DNA of 64,000 nt from Acholoe squamosa (lineage: Eukaryota > Annelida > Polychaeta > Phyllodocida > Polynoidae). The notes under the pieces are model-generated. The model made no database searches and was not told the DNA's origin. It saw only the letters and a list, made by a program, of their open reading frames with translations. The first letter of the stretch is position 1, and each line of letters begins with the position of its first letter. This document shows positions 34,001 through 46,534 of the stretch, one piece after another. The stretch spans positions 37,015,932-37,079,931 of the forward strand of contig OX439052.1 of assembly GCA_949317995.1 (NCBI GenBank). The letters run 5' to 3'. The translations under genes and the position numbers were made by a program.

Positions 34001-37000
34001 CTATTATGGGTGGCCTCTATTCTGTGGTATTCACAGACATCATACAGATTGTGTTCGTCTTTGTTGGCCTGGTAATATTTTTTTTAATCATTACCGAATA
34101 ATTTGTAAAAATGCCATGTACATGGTAATTACAAAGATAAACTGTCATTACATGTTTAAAAAAATCACTAAATTGATATTTTGCTAAAACATTGTGCATA
34201 GAGATCCATCTAAACTGATTCTTTTTGACAAATGCAGATGTCCAAAATAAGTATTCACCCTTTTAGGCTGTATAATGCTTTATTACATTATCTATTGTGG
34301 TCAACATTATGCATGAATTGAGAAATAGTGAGTCAATTAGGAGGACTGCAGTCATGGGTCCCTTTATGCATCATGCTAACCTAAGGGGATTGATTCACAC
34401 ATTGATACATCATGATGAATGATCAAGTAAAATGAACCATGAGAGATCATGCAGACCTTGAAATACTTTAGAGGCTGAATGTATATATGAATAAGACATT
34501 TTAATGCATCATACATTTTGGTCAACATATTGGAGGGGCTGCACAAATGTGGGTATGATTCATAAATGGGGCTCTTGCAAGTAGTAGATTTGATAGGTTG
34601 CATTCATCCATCAGTATGACTGAAGAAATAAGGTATTAAGGTATTACGGGGTTGACTCTCTCCTCTTCTCATTATAGTGGATAAGTGTGGGGTATGCCCT
34701 GATACACCCAGCGGTCAATGATATCAGTACAACAGCTTTTGGTGAAGATGGCTGGCTGGGAGTCCTTAAACCCAATGCCTACATTAGCAACTGGCTAGAC
34801 TATGCTTTCCTTCTAATTTGTGGAGGGATTCCAACTCAGGTGAGGACAGTTGGTAAAAGTTTGGTTGTTATCCAAAACAAAAAGAAAAGCCTTTTAAGGG
34901 GGCAGTATGGTGGATTGGCCACAACACTTTTATAATCAGTTTGACAATAATCTAGAAGAACCACTCCACATGTACATCTATTGCCTTGGAGGAGGGAGTT
35001 TCTTTGGTTGAGTTTTCCATGGACATTTCTTTGTTACTAAATTACCATAATTACCACACAGGACTTTACTAATAGGTTCCCATTTGCAATTTGTCTGATA
35101 TAGGTACTAATCACATGTTATTCAAAATAGAATGGAAAAGCATTTTGGGCTTGTTTTGCTTTGAATACTATTATGGGATAGAATCTGTGTATATTACTAA
35201 AATCATTTGAATTTTAATTGAAAAGATTTTTAAGGATATTCTATTTCTTTGGCTGATACTAAAATTATTAAGGCCTTCTTGACTGTCGTATCAATATTGG
35301 CAAATTGAGCCTGAGATTACTCAACTGTAAAAGTCTCCCGACAGTCACTTACAGAAGCGAACAGTACCATCCAAATTTCCATAGTTAATAAAAAACAAGG
35401 TTCCATTTTTTCGGTAAGCATGGAAATTCAAATAGTTTTCTAAATCTTATATGATGACTTAAAGACACCTATCACTCTAACATAGCAAGTCCCTTTTCTA
35501 CATAAGTGTCACTGCATATATAAAATTGTAGGCCTACTTTCAACGTGTGCTGTCAGCTAACTCTGTGAGGAATGCCCAGATTTTGTCCTACTTTGGTACC
35601 CTGGGCACCATCACTATGTCTATCCCAGCTGTCATTATTGGGGCTATAGCCAAGTCGACAGGTATGTGATAATAATGATATAGCATACAGTAGTTTGTCA
35701 GCTTGTCAATTTGAGATATCCTGAGATAAATAAATCCCCCAAAATTTGTGTTTTCTACCTTTCTATCATTCTATTTTGAGAGGTTTCCAAAGAATCACAA
35801 GAAGGATACTATTCGAAGAATTTTACTTTTTATATTACAAGCTACTAGCTTGACCCTTCAGGAGTGCATCTACCATGGGCACTGGTGAAGGGCCAAAAAG
35901 ATGCATGAATGCACCCAAACTGAGGGCCATGATTTATTTATGCAACCTTGATATGATGACAATCCTTTCAGACTGGAATGCCACAGACTACAAGCTGTAC
36001 TTCCCACTGCCTGTACAGGAGGATAACTACCAGATGATTCTACCCCTGGTCATGCAGTTCCTCACTCCTCCTGTCGTGTCCATTATAGGACTTGGGGCTG
36101 TGTCTGCCGCCATCATGTCTTCAGCTGACTCAGGTTGTTTAGCCTCATCTACCATTTTCTCCTGGAACATCTACAAGCCATTCAGAGGCTCAAAATTATT
36201 CTCAACAAAGGTAAAGGGAGATCAATGTTTTGAAAATGAAAAAAAAAATAATAATAATATCAATATCCCGAAATTGTGAAAATAAATATTTTTCCAACAA
36301 AAGGTAAAATAGGACTGATATTCTCAAAGAGGGGTTAAACAGGATTATTTGGAATGGAATGGATTTCCTATTTTTGCTCTCCCTGTCCTTTAGGATGTGG
36401 ACAATAGATCAATTATTGTGTAACTTGTATGGCAAAGAGAGCTTGGTACCTGCCTCCATATCTTTTCATCTGTATCTATATTGCAGGCGAGTGAAGCAGA
36501 AATCCTGTGGGTGATGCGTATAGCCATGGTGTGCTTTGGTGTTATTGCCTGTACCCTGTCGATCAAAGTCAACTCCACCTATGGCCTATTCCTGCTCTGC
36601 GGGGACTTCAACTATGCTGTTCATTTCCCTCAGTTCGTCTGTGTCTTGTTCATGAAGAGAGCCAACACATATGGTGCTCTAACAGGCTATGTGGTGAGCT
36701 ACTTCTTCAGACTTACTGCTGGGGAGCCATTTTTGGATTTTGCCCCTCTCATTAAGTATTGGTACTATGATGAGGTGACTGGGGTCCAATGCTTTCCTAT
36801 CAGAACATTTTCCATGTTGCTGGGGTTGATTACACTCATTGTGGTGTCATTGATGACAGATAGATGGCTACCTAAGAAGTGGGATATCTTAAATGCCCTA
36901 CCAGAGGAGGGGGCCAGAGATAGCAAGGAGCTTAAGGTCAATAGTGGAGATAAGGATGGGGAGGTGTTAAGCACAAAGAACCAGGAACTGGAAAATGGAC

Positions 37001-37050
37001 ACAGGCAGCCATATGTTTATGATAACATCAAATATGTAAGCCATCTGTGA
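31017..37050 (+). CDS. SLC5A7: High-affinity choline transporter (CHT1/SLC5A7-like), 8 exons
   Basis: The product is a Na+-coupled plasma-membrane symporter of the SLC5 family, which in animals takes up choline, mainly for acetylcholine synthesis. Exons: 31017-31210, 31762-31875, 33274-33429, 33923-34071, 34678-34839, 35532-35661, 35972-36210 and 36487-37050. All junctions are GT/AG and the phases join without error, giving about 568 residues; human CHT1 has 580. Diagnostic blocks match CHT1 in order: [28 protein letters not shown] with [27 protein letters not shown], and [10 protein letters not shown] with GEPFL. Several hydrophobic helices are visible, as expected for ~13. The cytoplasmic tail is short and lacks the long human C-terminus. 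No in-frame ATG precedes exon 1 before a TAA at 30985, so the true start is in an unseen upstream exon. Invertebrates may have several CHT-like paralogues, so choline specificity is inferred. Confidence 0.9.
31887..32219. mobile_element. MITE with CCCACTTGGCAAAAAA termini, in transporter intron 2
   Basis: The left end CCCACTTGGCAAAAAA pairs with the right end TTTTTCTGCCAAGTGGG. The interior is A/T-rich with repeated AACGTTTT words. It starts 11 bp past the 5' splice site of intron 2. Relatives lie at 38336-38688 and 56013-56260. Confidence 0.75.
32424..32925. repeat. Cluster of three tRNA-derived SINE heads in intron 2
   Basis: There are three tRNA-like segments with pol III A- and B-box-like words. 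The first is 32424-32492 (+), with ATAATGGTTAGCATTG and GGTTCAAGACT. The second is 32658-32726 (-), with GTAGTGGTTAAGGCCTG and GGTTCAGACCC on the minus strand. The third is 32843-32925 (+), with TGTAATGGTTAGCACATG and a weaker B box. None folds into a convincing complete tRNA. Confidence 0.5.
32955..33080. repeat. Short tandem repeat, ~30-bp unit
   Basis: Four imperfect copies of a unit like GACCTGATTCAYAAAACCTCCTSC lie in transporter intron 2. Confidence 0.7.
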
Positions 37051-37170
37051 GGCAGTATCCATAGTACGGATGCCGTGGAGGGCCACACTTTGAAAAAATT
37101 CAAATTGAACTTTTATTATCCCTGATATGGAGACAACATATAATGAAACATAAAACTACTGTCATACCTG
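37051..37170. other. Transporter 3' flank
   Basis: This directly follows the stop codon and probably includes the 3' UTR. No clear AATAAA is seen. Confidence 0.4.
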
Positions 37171-37525
37171 AACTTTCACCTGTCAACGGCCAAATTAGGG
37201 GAAAAAGTCTGCTGTCAATTGATATGATATTTTCCGCTGTCAACTGTCAAGTTGCCAAGATTGTTTTAAAACTTGACAGTTGACAGGGGAAATATCATGT
37301 GGACAGGAGACAAGACAACATGATTTTTCCACTGTCAACTGTCAAGTTGACGACAAAAATTTCTTTTTTAACTTGACAGGAAAAATCATGTTTTCTTATC
37401 TTGTCTCAACATAATTTTTCCGCTTTTTTTTTTTTTTTTTATCTAATTTAACAGTTGACAGGGGGAAAATATCACTTTAACAACAATTTTTTTTTATCGA
37501 GTTGACACTTGACAGGGGAAATTAT
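37171..37525. repeat. Array of alternating inverted repeats
   Basis: The word AACTTGACAGTTGACAGGGG and its complement CTGTCAACTGTCAAGTT alternate several times, with ATATCATG or TGATTTTTCC between them. Neighbouring copies could fold into hairpins. The array follows closely after the transporter gene. Confidence 0.7.
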
Positions 37526-37892
37526 CATGTTTGACAGCAATGATTTTTTAAACTTCATCTTGGTGGCTGATTTTGAAGTGTATGTTTTTGTGGTCTGGCC
37601 CTTCAAGGCTTCCATAATTCGGGGGCTATTTTTGAAAGGAAGGGTGGGGGAAAAAGGACCTGACCCAAAATATAAACCACATCTTAGATTCAACACAGAA
37701 ATTATTTGGTAACTATGATAAATTATATACTTGAGACTTCAAAGTTAAATCTAACATTATACTTGGAAAAATATATTGATGGAGCTTTGTATCTGGTAAA
37801 CCGACCCATGGGGTGCATTGCAAGGTAATCACGGCCCCCTAATGTGCATCATACAGATCTGGGTGTGGTTGGCCATTGGGGATGGTTGGTGG

Positions 37893-37962
37893 GGCTGTGT
37901 AGCTCAGTCATAAAGCATCAATCTCGAGGTCTGATAACCTCAGGTTTGAGTCCTGAGAGTAC
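37893..37962 (+). repeat. tRNA-derived SINE head
   Basis: It has GTGTAGCTCAGTCATAAAGC (A-box-like) and GGTTTGAGTCC (B-box-like) at tRNA spacing. The acceptor arms do not pair, so it is SINE-like rather than a tRNA gene. Confidence 0.5.
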
Positions 37963-38335
37963 AAACACAATTCTCACAATATGGTGGACTTTCAGAGGAT
38001 CCTACCGCAATCACAGGTTGAAGATACGAAAACTCAGTTCTTTAACAGACAGTTGGGACACAGCAGCCCAAATAGTGTGGGGGATGGGGGTTTAAGCTTT
38101 GGTTATTTTATGTATAGTTTATAGGGCTATCCTGAAAAGTGTGGGGCTCTGCTGCCACTGCAGGAACTGAGGACTCCATCGTGTTGGTAGGCCTACATTT
38201 ACTGGGAAGTCAGTAGTGGCCTTACAATCTTTGATAAAGCCTCAATCCGTTCATCTCGTTGAGGAGGAATGCATGAAGGGGAAACACCTATTCTGTGATG
38301 ATCTAGATGAATATTTAGTTATAGCAGTTATACCT

Positions 38336-38688
38336 CGCACTTTGCATAAAAACGTCTTTTTGACGTCAAAAAAGTGTTTATTTGGTTTCTAAGTTTTCCC
38401 AAGCATTTTTAAACATAAAAAAAAAGTCAAAACATGTACATAAAAACTTTTTTTTTTATGTTCTATAAAACGTTTTTATTCTTGGGTCTATAAAACGTTT
38501 TTTGTAACGTAAAGAAACGTAACGAACAAATCTTTTTATATGGTTGAAAATTGGTTGAAAATACAAACATTATTATTTGGTTGAAAATTTGCTGGAAAAA
38601 CGTTTTTCAACATATTAAAACCGCTTCTTTACCCAAACCTGGAAAAAGCCGTTTACAAACGTTAAAATAATGTTTTTTTTGCCAAGTG
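38336..38688. mobile_element. MITE, second copy of the CCCACTTGGC family
   Basis: The right end TTTTTTTTGCCAAGTGGG is intact and the left end CACTTTGCATAAAAACG is degenerate. The interior has many AACGTTTTT words like the copy at 31887-32219. Confidence 0.65.
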
Positions 38689-39368
38689 GGCAACTACTTT
38701 GCCTAAAACCCAGTTGTTTCAGGGATTCTAAAAAAAAAGAAAAACTTGGACATTCACGTCACGATAAAGCAAAATGCACAAAGTCTGCAATGTCAGAATA
38801 GAGATGTGATTTGATTAGAAACTTCAGTAGGGTTGTTTAGTGGTACTTGTCAAAGAATTGATTAAATCATAGAGAAAGAAAAAGCTGCAGGCAGTATCTG
38901 ATTATACATACTACCAATGCTGCACAGGCACTACTGGGGTGCACTTTTCTCAATCAGATGAATCAAATATGCCTGCTGCATTGCTCTATACTGATTACTA
39001 TCTCAATAACTTTGTCAGAGTATTTTATCTTATAATATTAAGGCTATCAAAATATGCATAAATGAAAATAAGGTACTGCTTCCCTTTAACCATTGAAAAG
39101 CAATGCTTCTAACTGCAGCCCTAACTGTGTGCATGATTTGAAAGTGCATCTTTAGCTTTCATAGTCTAGACATTCTAAAATATATGGCCAAGACCTGGAG
39201 CTTATTACATCCCTTTAAAAACATGCACCTTCTCTTGTCTTGCTATAGAATCAATTCATATATAAGTCAAACTCCCCAGCTCCCCAGCACACAGGCGCCC
39301 CCCTGTATGAGGCAGTTGAGTTACTAACAGTGGGTAGCCATACCAATAAAAAAGCAAGGTAATAACAT

Positions 39369-39665
39369 GTAGGGGATTGTAGGGTGTCATATAGTGTAAG
39401 CTTCTTACTCGAGAGGCCAGTATGAGTGGTGTGGTTATGACTAGTAGGACCAAAGGTTGCTTCGAACTCTGGCCACTGCGCGTTGTGGGGGTGGTAGCAT
39501 TAGTTGTTGGACTCCAACTTCTTCAAGCCTTAATTGGCTCTCATAAGGGTAACAGCTGATTCACTGAACTGCTTCGGTAATACTAATTCGAACTGCATGT
39601 AAACATGTACCAATTACACCAAACTGAGATCCACTCTCTGGTCTTCTGTGATATTGCCTTGAACA
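39369..39665 (+). repeat. Old solo-LTR remnant of the same retroelement family
   Basis: This is collinear with about 28790-29110 of the 3' LTR. Shared blocks include ATATAGTGTAAGC, CTCGAGAG, TTCGAACTCTGG/TTCGACCCCTGG, GGTGGTAGCA and AACTGCATGTAAACAT. Identity is low, so it is much older than the two elements above. No gag or pol sequence is next to it. Confidence 0.65.
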
Positions 39666-42470
39666 TATCTGAAACTTAATAACGAACAACTACAGAAGTT
39701 TTAGAACATTGAAAACAAGTTCACAAAGAAAGTGTTTCAGATACATCTAAAAATAGTTTGTTAATTATGCTTTTATGTCCAAATCTTTTGCATGGAAATA
39801 AAATCGCTTGAGTTTTTTATTTACACCAAAAATGTGTTTCTGCCAACTGGGTGCACACGGGGTTTGGAAACGTTTTTCACATGATTGTTAACATGAGAAG
39901 AGAGCTTGCATGCAAAGCATTGGGTTGCAGATGTTAAAGAAAATCAAATGGAGCCCAATTTCTACATGGCGGACAATGCCCAGTCAGCACAAAAAGTTGA
40001 ACCAACGTTTAGATAACATTATTTTAACGTTGATTCAACACACTCTACCTAATGGGTGACTGCCAAACATTTCCACTGAAATCAGTGTTTTAATCTCATC
40101 ACATTGGATTAAATGGCACCCAATTGTTTCTGACCATTTCTAATCATCAAAGCAAGTTCGATCTGGTGTGACACCCTGCTCTACACATAAACTCTAAGAA
40201 ATATCTGTTGAATCTACTAGGCTCTCCATAAAATTGATCAGTGAACCCCCATAATTGTAATGCAGTGAAACAGTGATGTACTTCCTTTGACAATAAGGCC
40301 CTATATGGAGCTTCAGTGAAGCACTGGGTTGTAGGGAATATCTCTATAGAGATGATGGAGAAAGCATTGTCCCAAAGTTACTCGAGTACCGCCATTGATT
40401 TGACAGACTTTTCTTCACAATGTAAAACATTGTTCCACTTACACGCCTCTATAGGAAACTCACTGTTCCTCATCATTGGCAACACGTACATGGAGATTCA
40501 GGCATCCATAAGTATATACCCTACAATTAGGGTGGAAGGAGGCAGTATGCTTACAATTGGTCCTCATGATGCATAACTGTAGCCCTGCTGAGTAACTCAC
40601 TAGGGCTTCATTTAGATATCATGCCAACCCTGTATGATTTAGTCCTGTAGTGTCCTGATGCTCCAATGAACTGTTGGCGAGTAGTCCCGCTAGCACTTCA
40701 TTGAAGTGCTGGTGAGTTACTCACCAGGAGGCTGTTGCGAAAAGATTGAGTTGTTGCCTTCCAGGGTAGGTACCTCACTTCTCACTTCCCTCCTCTACTT
40801 AACCACTCAGTATCACTTCCAACACTGTAGTCCAGAAGTAGTCACTTTCCCACAAATCAAACTGTGTTGCAATAAGTGGTCACACCTGAGTGCTTCCCAG
40901 ACTGCCCACACCTACATACTTATGCTACACAGTGTAGGAAGCAATTTCCAGTTGAGGGGTTGTTAGTAACCACTTCTGGACCACTTCTGGACCCCATGTG
41001 TTGGGAAGTGCCATTTGGCAATGCAATAGAGAAGAGACTACCAAAGATGAGTCCCTTCCATTTTTTGGAAGTACACCTCCGACAGAAATGACTTCCAAGG
41101 GTTTAGCAACAGCCACCACGGCTGCTTTAATCCATCATGAAGATGGACGCCTGCATAAGTGGTCCTCTAAGGGCTTTAAGTGGATGACTCAACATACCGG
41201 CAATTGTGATTGAAGGTGAAGTTGATTAAGGATGAGGGGATTAAAAGATGAGATCCAGATCCGGGCCAGTGATGCTTTTATCTAATCCAGTGATAATTTG
41301 ATTATTTGATCATAAATATTAGATATCAGCTAATGTACATATGACATGCTTATTGTTGAAGTAAGATGAGAGAAGAACTGAAAGGTAAGGAAAAGAGAAA
41401 GAATGATAAAAGAGAGGAAGAGGGAAAACAGAGGGAGAGGGGAAAGGCAGGAGAAGGAGAGAACGACAGACACTTAACAAGCATTCACTTAAAACCTTAT
41501 ATTTCTCTGTATCATTTCCTTCCCAAATATTGAATTTGAGTTAAAGTTGGATGTTAAATCTTTTGAATGATCAATACGCAGATGTCATACTGGTGGCATT
41601 GCTTGGTAAAAATGTTGCCTTCCTGTGAGGGTAGACCTATCCTTAATTATTGAGGGATCTCCTGGCAGAACCAAATCGGAGTAAAATCAATGTTTCCCAT
41701 GACAATTGGCAGTATGCTTACAAATGCAACAAAATAACCTATGGCCAGAGCTCTCGACACATGATTACCTTATCCCTTTAAGTGCCGCTGATGTAGGAGT
41801 GCATCATTCCCATCGGTCAGCATGATCCACCAATGAAGTGCTGGCCAGTCTGCTTGCCAGCACATCATTGGCGCATCATGCTAACCCTCCAGGGTAGGGT
41901 TGGTATGATGCATGAATGTAGCTCTAGCGAGTTATTCACCTGGGCTGTATCCATGCATTATAGTGAGAACGAAATAGATCTGCAACCTATGAATCACTGC
42001 TACTAAATGTAAGATTTTGACTTAAGCATCCACGGGAGAAAAAAAAATAACAGAACGACGGAGTGTTGCAGGAAATGCAACAGCTAAGCCACTAGCGGGG
42101 GATGGGCACTAGCAGTAAACCAACTTAGTGGGATTAATTATTGATCAGCCAATGAAATAATCCCAAATGTTCACTGTGGGCCTCTCAGGGGTCAGGTGGT
42201 ACCCATCTGATAACTTTTACCATGCAGTGATAACTACTGGTAACCAGCTTCAGCAATAGCCGTGCCCATTGGACAATCCACTACCTTGGTATACAATTAT
42301 AAAATGGCTGGCAGTGCTCTGCTGCACGATAGAAGTGACCTTGAGTGCATTATAGGAATACAGTGCACGGCTGAGCAAGGTCACCATAGCTGTAAACCAG
42401 TCAGGTACCCTTTATTTCTCAAGATATACATTGATTGGGTACTTGACTGATTGGAATGAAATGTAAAACA
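39666..42470. other. Intergenic region with dispersed repeats, no gene seen
   Basis: It includes fragments of a repeat family with AAGTGCTGG, GAGTTACTCACC and GCATCATGCTAACCCT words (about 40600-40740 and 41800-41960). Relatives occur near 34340, 44520-44690, 55590-55800 and 63240-63380. A GA-rich purine tract lies at 41365-41475. No exon-like frame is convincing. Confidence 0.5.
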
Positions 42471-42475
42471 TTTTA

Positions 42476-42586
42476 TAAAGACAATAGACAACTCCTTCTT
42501 CACATCTTGACTGTCTGTTGTCCTATAATGCACGAATGCATCTGACAGTCTCAATGTGAAGAAGATTGTTGTCTATTTTCTAAATA
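42476..42586. repeat. Hairpin MITE
   Basis: The arms AATAGACAACTCCTTCTTCACAT and ATGTGAAGAAGATTGTTGTCTATT flank a centre with GTCCTATAATGCACGAATGC. A truncated relative lies at 53746-53822. Confidence 0.7.
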
Positions 42587-42918
42587 GGGCTACCTGTTCC
42601 CTAGTCAATAAAAATATCTGGTATTGGTTAAAAACAAGTTTTCAAAAGCATTTCTCTTTACATCAAAACCTTTTTAGATGTTAATAAAACATTAAGGAAA
42701 AAAACATTTTAGAAGCTCTTTTAGAATCATTATTAAACGTCACATAATATTTTTCTCATCAAAATTATATTTCATATCTTTTTTTATTTCAGAACACCAA
42801 AATCTTCTTTTTTTTTTGAGTGTATATTATTTTGACACATTTGAAGAAGTTATAAACCCAAAATTAAACTTTGTTTATTCTGGCAAGCTGGTACCAGTAA
42901 GAGTGGAACAAAATGGTA

Positions 42919-43016
42919 AAGGTTAACGAGGATTTGTCTGAGTGAGGGTTATCTCACTCGGCTCTGCCTCGTGAGATAACCCTCACTCAGAGACCAACCA
43001 AGTGAACCTTTACATT
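42919..43016. repeat. Foldback element
   Basis: CTGAGTGAGGGTTATCTCAC pairs with GTGAGATAACCCTCACTCAG around a CTCGGCTCTGCCTC centre. The outer words AAAGGTT and AACCTTT also pair. Confidence 0.75.
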
Positions 43017-43019
43017 TAG

Positions 43020-46000
43020 CACATGTTGTTTTAGTGAGGTATGTTCCGATTTTCATTCGTTTGACACAAAATATTGATTAAACCACAGTTATTATGACAT
43101 TTAGTGTGGTGCAAATGGTCATGAAATTTGGGGTATGGTTATTGCATAGGGCTGTGCAATACAGGGCTCCAAGGGTAAACCTATGGAACTTTAGTATTCA
43201 ACTTGAGATAATGGAAAGAAGTACTCAAGGCGGCAGTGTTTGTTTGGTTATCTTTTAATTGTGAAACGATAAGCGAGAAAGAAACCAATCTAATACTAAC
43301 CACGTATTTCAAATCAATACAATTATACATACAATACATCCAACATATCACAAGAATCAAACTTGTGTTTTACCCGTTTTCTATGTTAGACACCAGTGGA
43401 CACGATAAGGCCAAAGGAAAGAAGTTGTGTTCAGTTACATATATCTAGGGTCGGTAGGTCGCATTTCTTCTTTTTTATCATTATTCCTTTCTTCTTCTTT
43501 TTTCTTTTTTTTTAGTATAGAAATGTATGGGTAGATGTTCGTCGATTTATGGAAGAACTATGAAAAACAGGAAGAAGGTGAAAACATCTATGCATGTAAA
43601 GCTATTAACTCAAAGGCCCAGAAAGATTGATAAATGATATGAAAAAATTTAAAAAGAAATATGAGAAATTTCCTCAAAAAAAAAAAATGCCAGAATTGTT
43701 AAAACCTCAAAAAAGAAAAGTTAGGGTCGGCCCTATTTTGCTAGGGTAGGTCGGGTAACTGGAAACACAACTTTTTTTTGGCCTAATCAGATAAGCGTAT
43801 ACTAACACCATGTTGGTCAATGTTGGTTAATCAGTTTTCAACATTGACTCACTGTTTGGTACCCTTGTGACACTGGCTATGTTTAGAGAAATAGCAGGTT
43901 TATTTATAGAGTTATACAGAGAATACAATACCAATGATACAATTGGCCTGCTGAGGAAATATTAGTAAAGTAACTCAATTTTTGAAAGAAACGATTTGAT
44001 TTATCCAGTTCATCTAGACAAATCACACAAAAGCATATAAAGGCTTCAGAATACCTTTAAACGGTTTTGTATTTTCTTCTGACTTATCACCCATTACCTA
44101 TACTTGCATGTGCAATGTATTAGTAGGACAGTTTGGGATAAGATTTTGACTTTCTGGATGAATTATAGGTAATTCCAATCTTGGCATTATACATTTTTAA
44201 CAAATTGATACACCTCAGGTTTGGCTATAACCTATATCACTTTTACTGACCCAGTGTAGCATCAGCCAGAAGATCAATAGCCTACACTGTAAAAAATAAC
44301 TGTTGAATCTACCAGGGATCCTTGTAAAACTGAACAGTGAACCACTGTAATTATACAATGGGGGGGGGGGGAGGCTAGTGTAGTTTTTACAAGAACCTCC
44401 AGGTGGCAGTGGGGTGGTACAAGGAATTTGTGAAAATAATGACAGATCTCTGGTAACATTGAGGAATCATTATTTTGATGACTTGTATATTTATATACTA
44501 TTTGCTGCTGCATATGCATTTGTGCATCATTCCCATTGATGAACCGCTGATGTGCTGATGATTTTTTTTTGTCAGCACTAAATTAATGCATCATAACAAC
44601 CCTTTTGGGTGTTTATCACACTCATAATGTTATTTTGATGCAAGATGTTCGTAATCCTGGTGTGTTACTCACAAGGGAAACGATTAGGCCTCGGACAATC
44701 AGTGGAATCTATAGACAGTAGAAGGGGCGGAGGGGGGCATGACCCCCTCCAACTTTGAACTAAGGTATAGTGGGCAACCTTTGGGAAGAGAAATGAAAAT
44801 ATAGCCTCAATACGACATAGAACATGCAGATATCTAGGTAAAATTCCTAGATTTTCTTAGACACTTTCAAGAATGCAAGTATGCTGTATACTACAGTTCA
44901 AAGAGAAAGAATTTAAAACGCATTGTACATGATATAGGTCTAAATGATTTGATTGAACCCTCATTAACACCTCTGTGCTAATGATCTTTGAATATTGTTG
45001 TTTTCAAAATGGCTACCCATCCTTGAGACATAGCAATATGAGTGCACTCAGATTTGTAGAGATGTGAAATATTAATCATACAATCTTAATAGTCAAACCC
45101 ATTCCGTTTGCACTATTTGTCTAGCTGGAATAGCCTGTCTCTATAACATAGAGACAGCGGTAACCGAACTTGACCTGGCCTTGAATCCCAGTTGCAACTG
45201 GTTTTACTGCTTATTTGCATATACTTTTACTCTGTATATGGTCATGTGACCAATACCTAATGATATCTAAGTTAAATGCAGCTAACATAACACTTGTGAA
45301 AATCCTACACTGGTATGGGGAATTGAACCCGGGCCTATGAAGTTAAAGTCAAAGAACATATCCACTTGACTATCAGGACCAACTAACAATCTTTGACACC
45401 ATGCAGCATTATATTTTGGGACTCAGTCTTTTTCCTAGGCAACTTTGAATTATTTTCTTATCATTATCTTAGGTCTATTGTTAAATATGGAAGCCTTTAT
45501 AAGATGGGTTAAACATAACAACATATATCACATATATTTATGCAAAACATTACCTATTTAAAAAAGCAACAAGGTTTGAAGCAAAACTTTCTTTAATATA
45601 CCTTACCTGGCCTATAAGGCGTCGTTGAATACGGACAGCCTCACCTCGGTGAATAGTATGCAAATTTATTCCCTGGTCATGGACATTTGCTTATATACTT
45701 GTGAATTATATTTGTGTGTATTTTCCCTTATTTGGTGTAAACATTAGCTGCTGGACAGAAGACGTGCTGGCAGAGAGGTTGCTTTCCCATTTAGCTAGAA
45801 AATGTGTACATGCTGAACAGCTACTTTCCCTTTCTCTCTCTCAATCATTCTCTTTTTTTTTTTCATCTGAAATTAAATGTGTTTTCTCTATGCAAAAATA
45901 TGTTTTCTTGTCAACTGCCAAAAATCTTTTTCTTGTAAACTGCTAAAAGATGTTTTCTTCTCAACTTAGTCTCAATGAACGGCCATCTACCCATCATAGT

Positions 46001-46534
46001 TATATGATATGTCACTTAAGTCTATCAGTGACATGACAGTGAGCAAGCGTAAAAGATAGTCCTCTTAATCATTCCAAACTTGAAGAAGATCGGCAAAAGT
46101 TCAGAACTTTGTTTACAATAGTAAAGAAAGATCAATTTGAACTTGCAGTTGTGACTCCCTATAATTCATAAAAGAGAACTCATAAATTCTTAAGTTTAGG
46201 TTCATATTTCAAATCTACTATGCTTAATATGAATAAAAGAATAAATTGAGTGCAGAAGTCATGGGGATAGGATGGCCCCTGTGCACTACTTTGGCACACC
46301 CTTTTGATATGTCCCCTCACATTTCTTTATGCTACATAAAAGGCTAGACAAAACCAAGCTTACAATCTACACATTGTGAACCATCATACGAATAGAAAAC
46401 CGAAGGACATTGTACATGTCTTCTAGGATTTCTGTAAGTTTTCATTAGATACTTTGTAGTAGATGCTAATGCCAACAGAGTGATCAGAATTACATAACGC
46501 AGGGAAATTTTTGTCACGACTATGCTTTGGTTAG
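43020..46534. other. Intergenic region, no gene seen
   Basis: It contains poly-pyrimidine and poly-A runs (43480-43515, 43675-43690), a run of 13 G at about 44360, and dispersed-repeat pieces (44520-44690). I see no conserved coding sequence. Confidence 0.5.
45311..45385 (-). repeat. tRNA-derived SINE head
   Basis: On the minus strand TAGTCAAGTGGATATG (A-box-like) is followed by GGGTTCAATTCC, a perfect B box. The acceptor ends do not pair, so I call it a SINE head, not a tRNA gene. Confidence 0.55.

Noticed and set aside
45311-45385. Functional tRNA gene
   Set aside because: The A and B boxes are good, but the acceptor stem does not pair.
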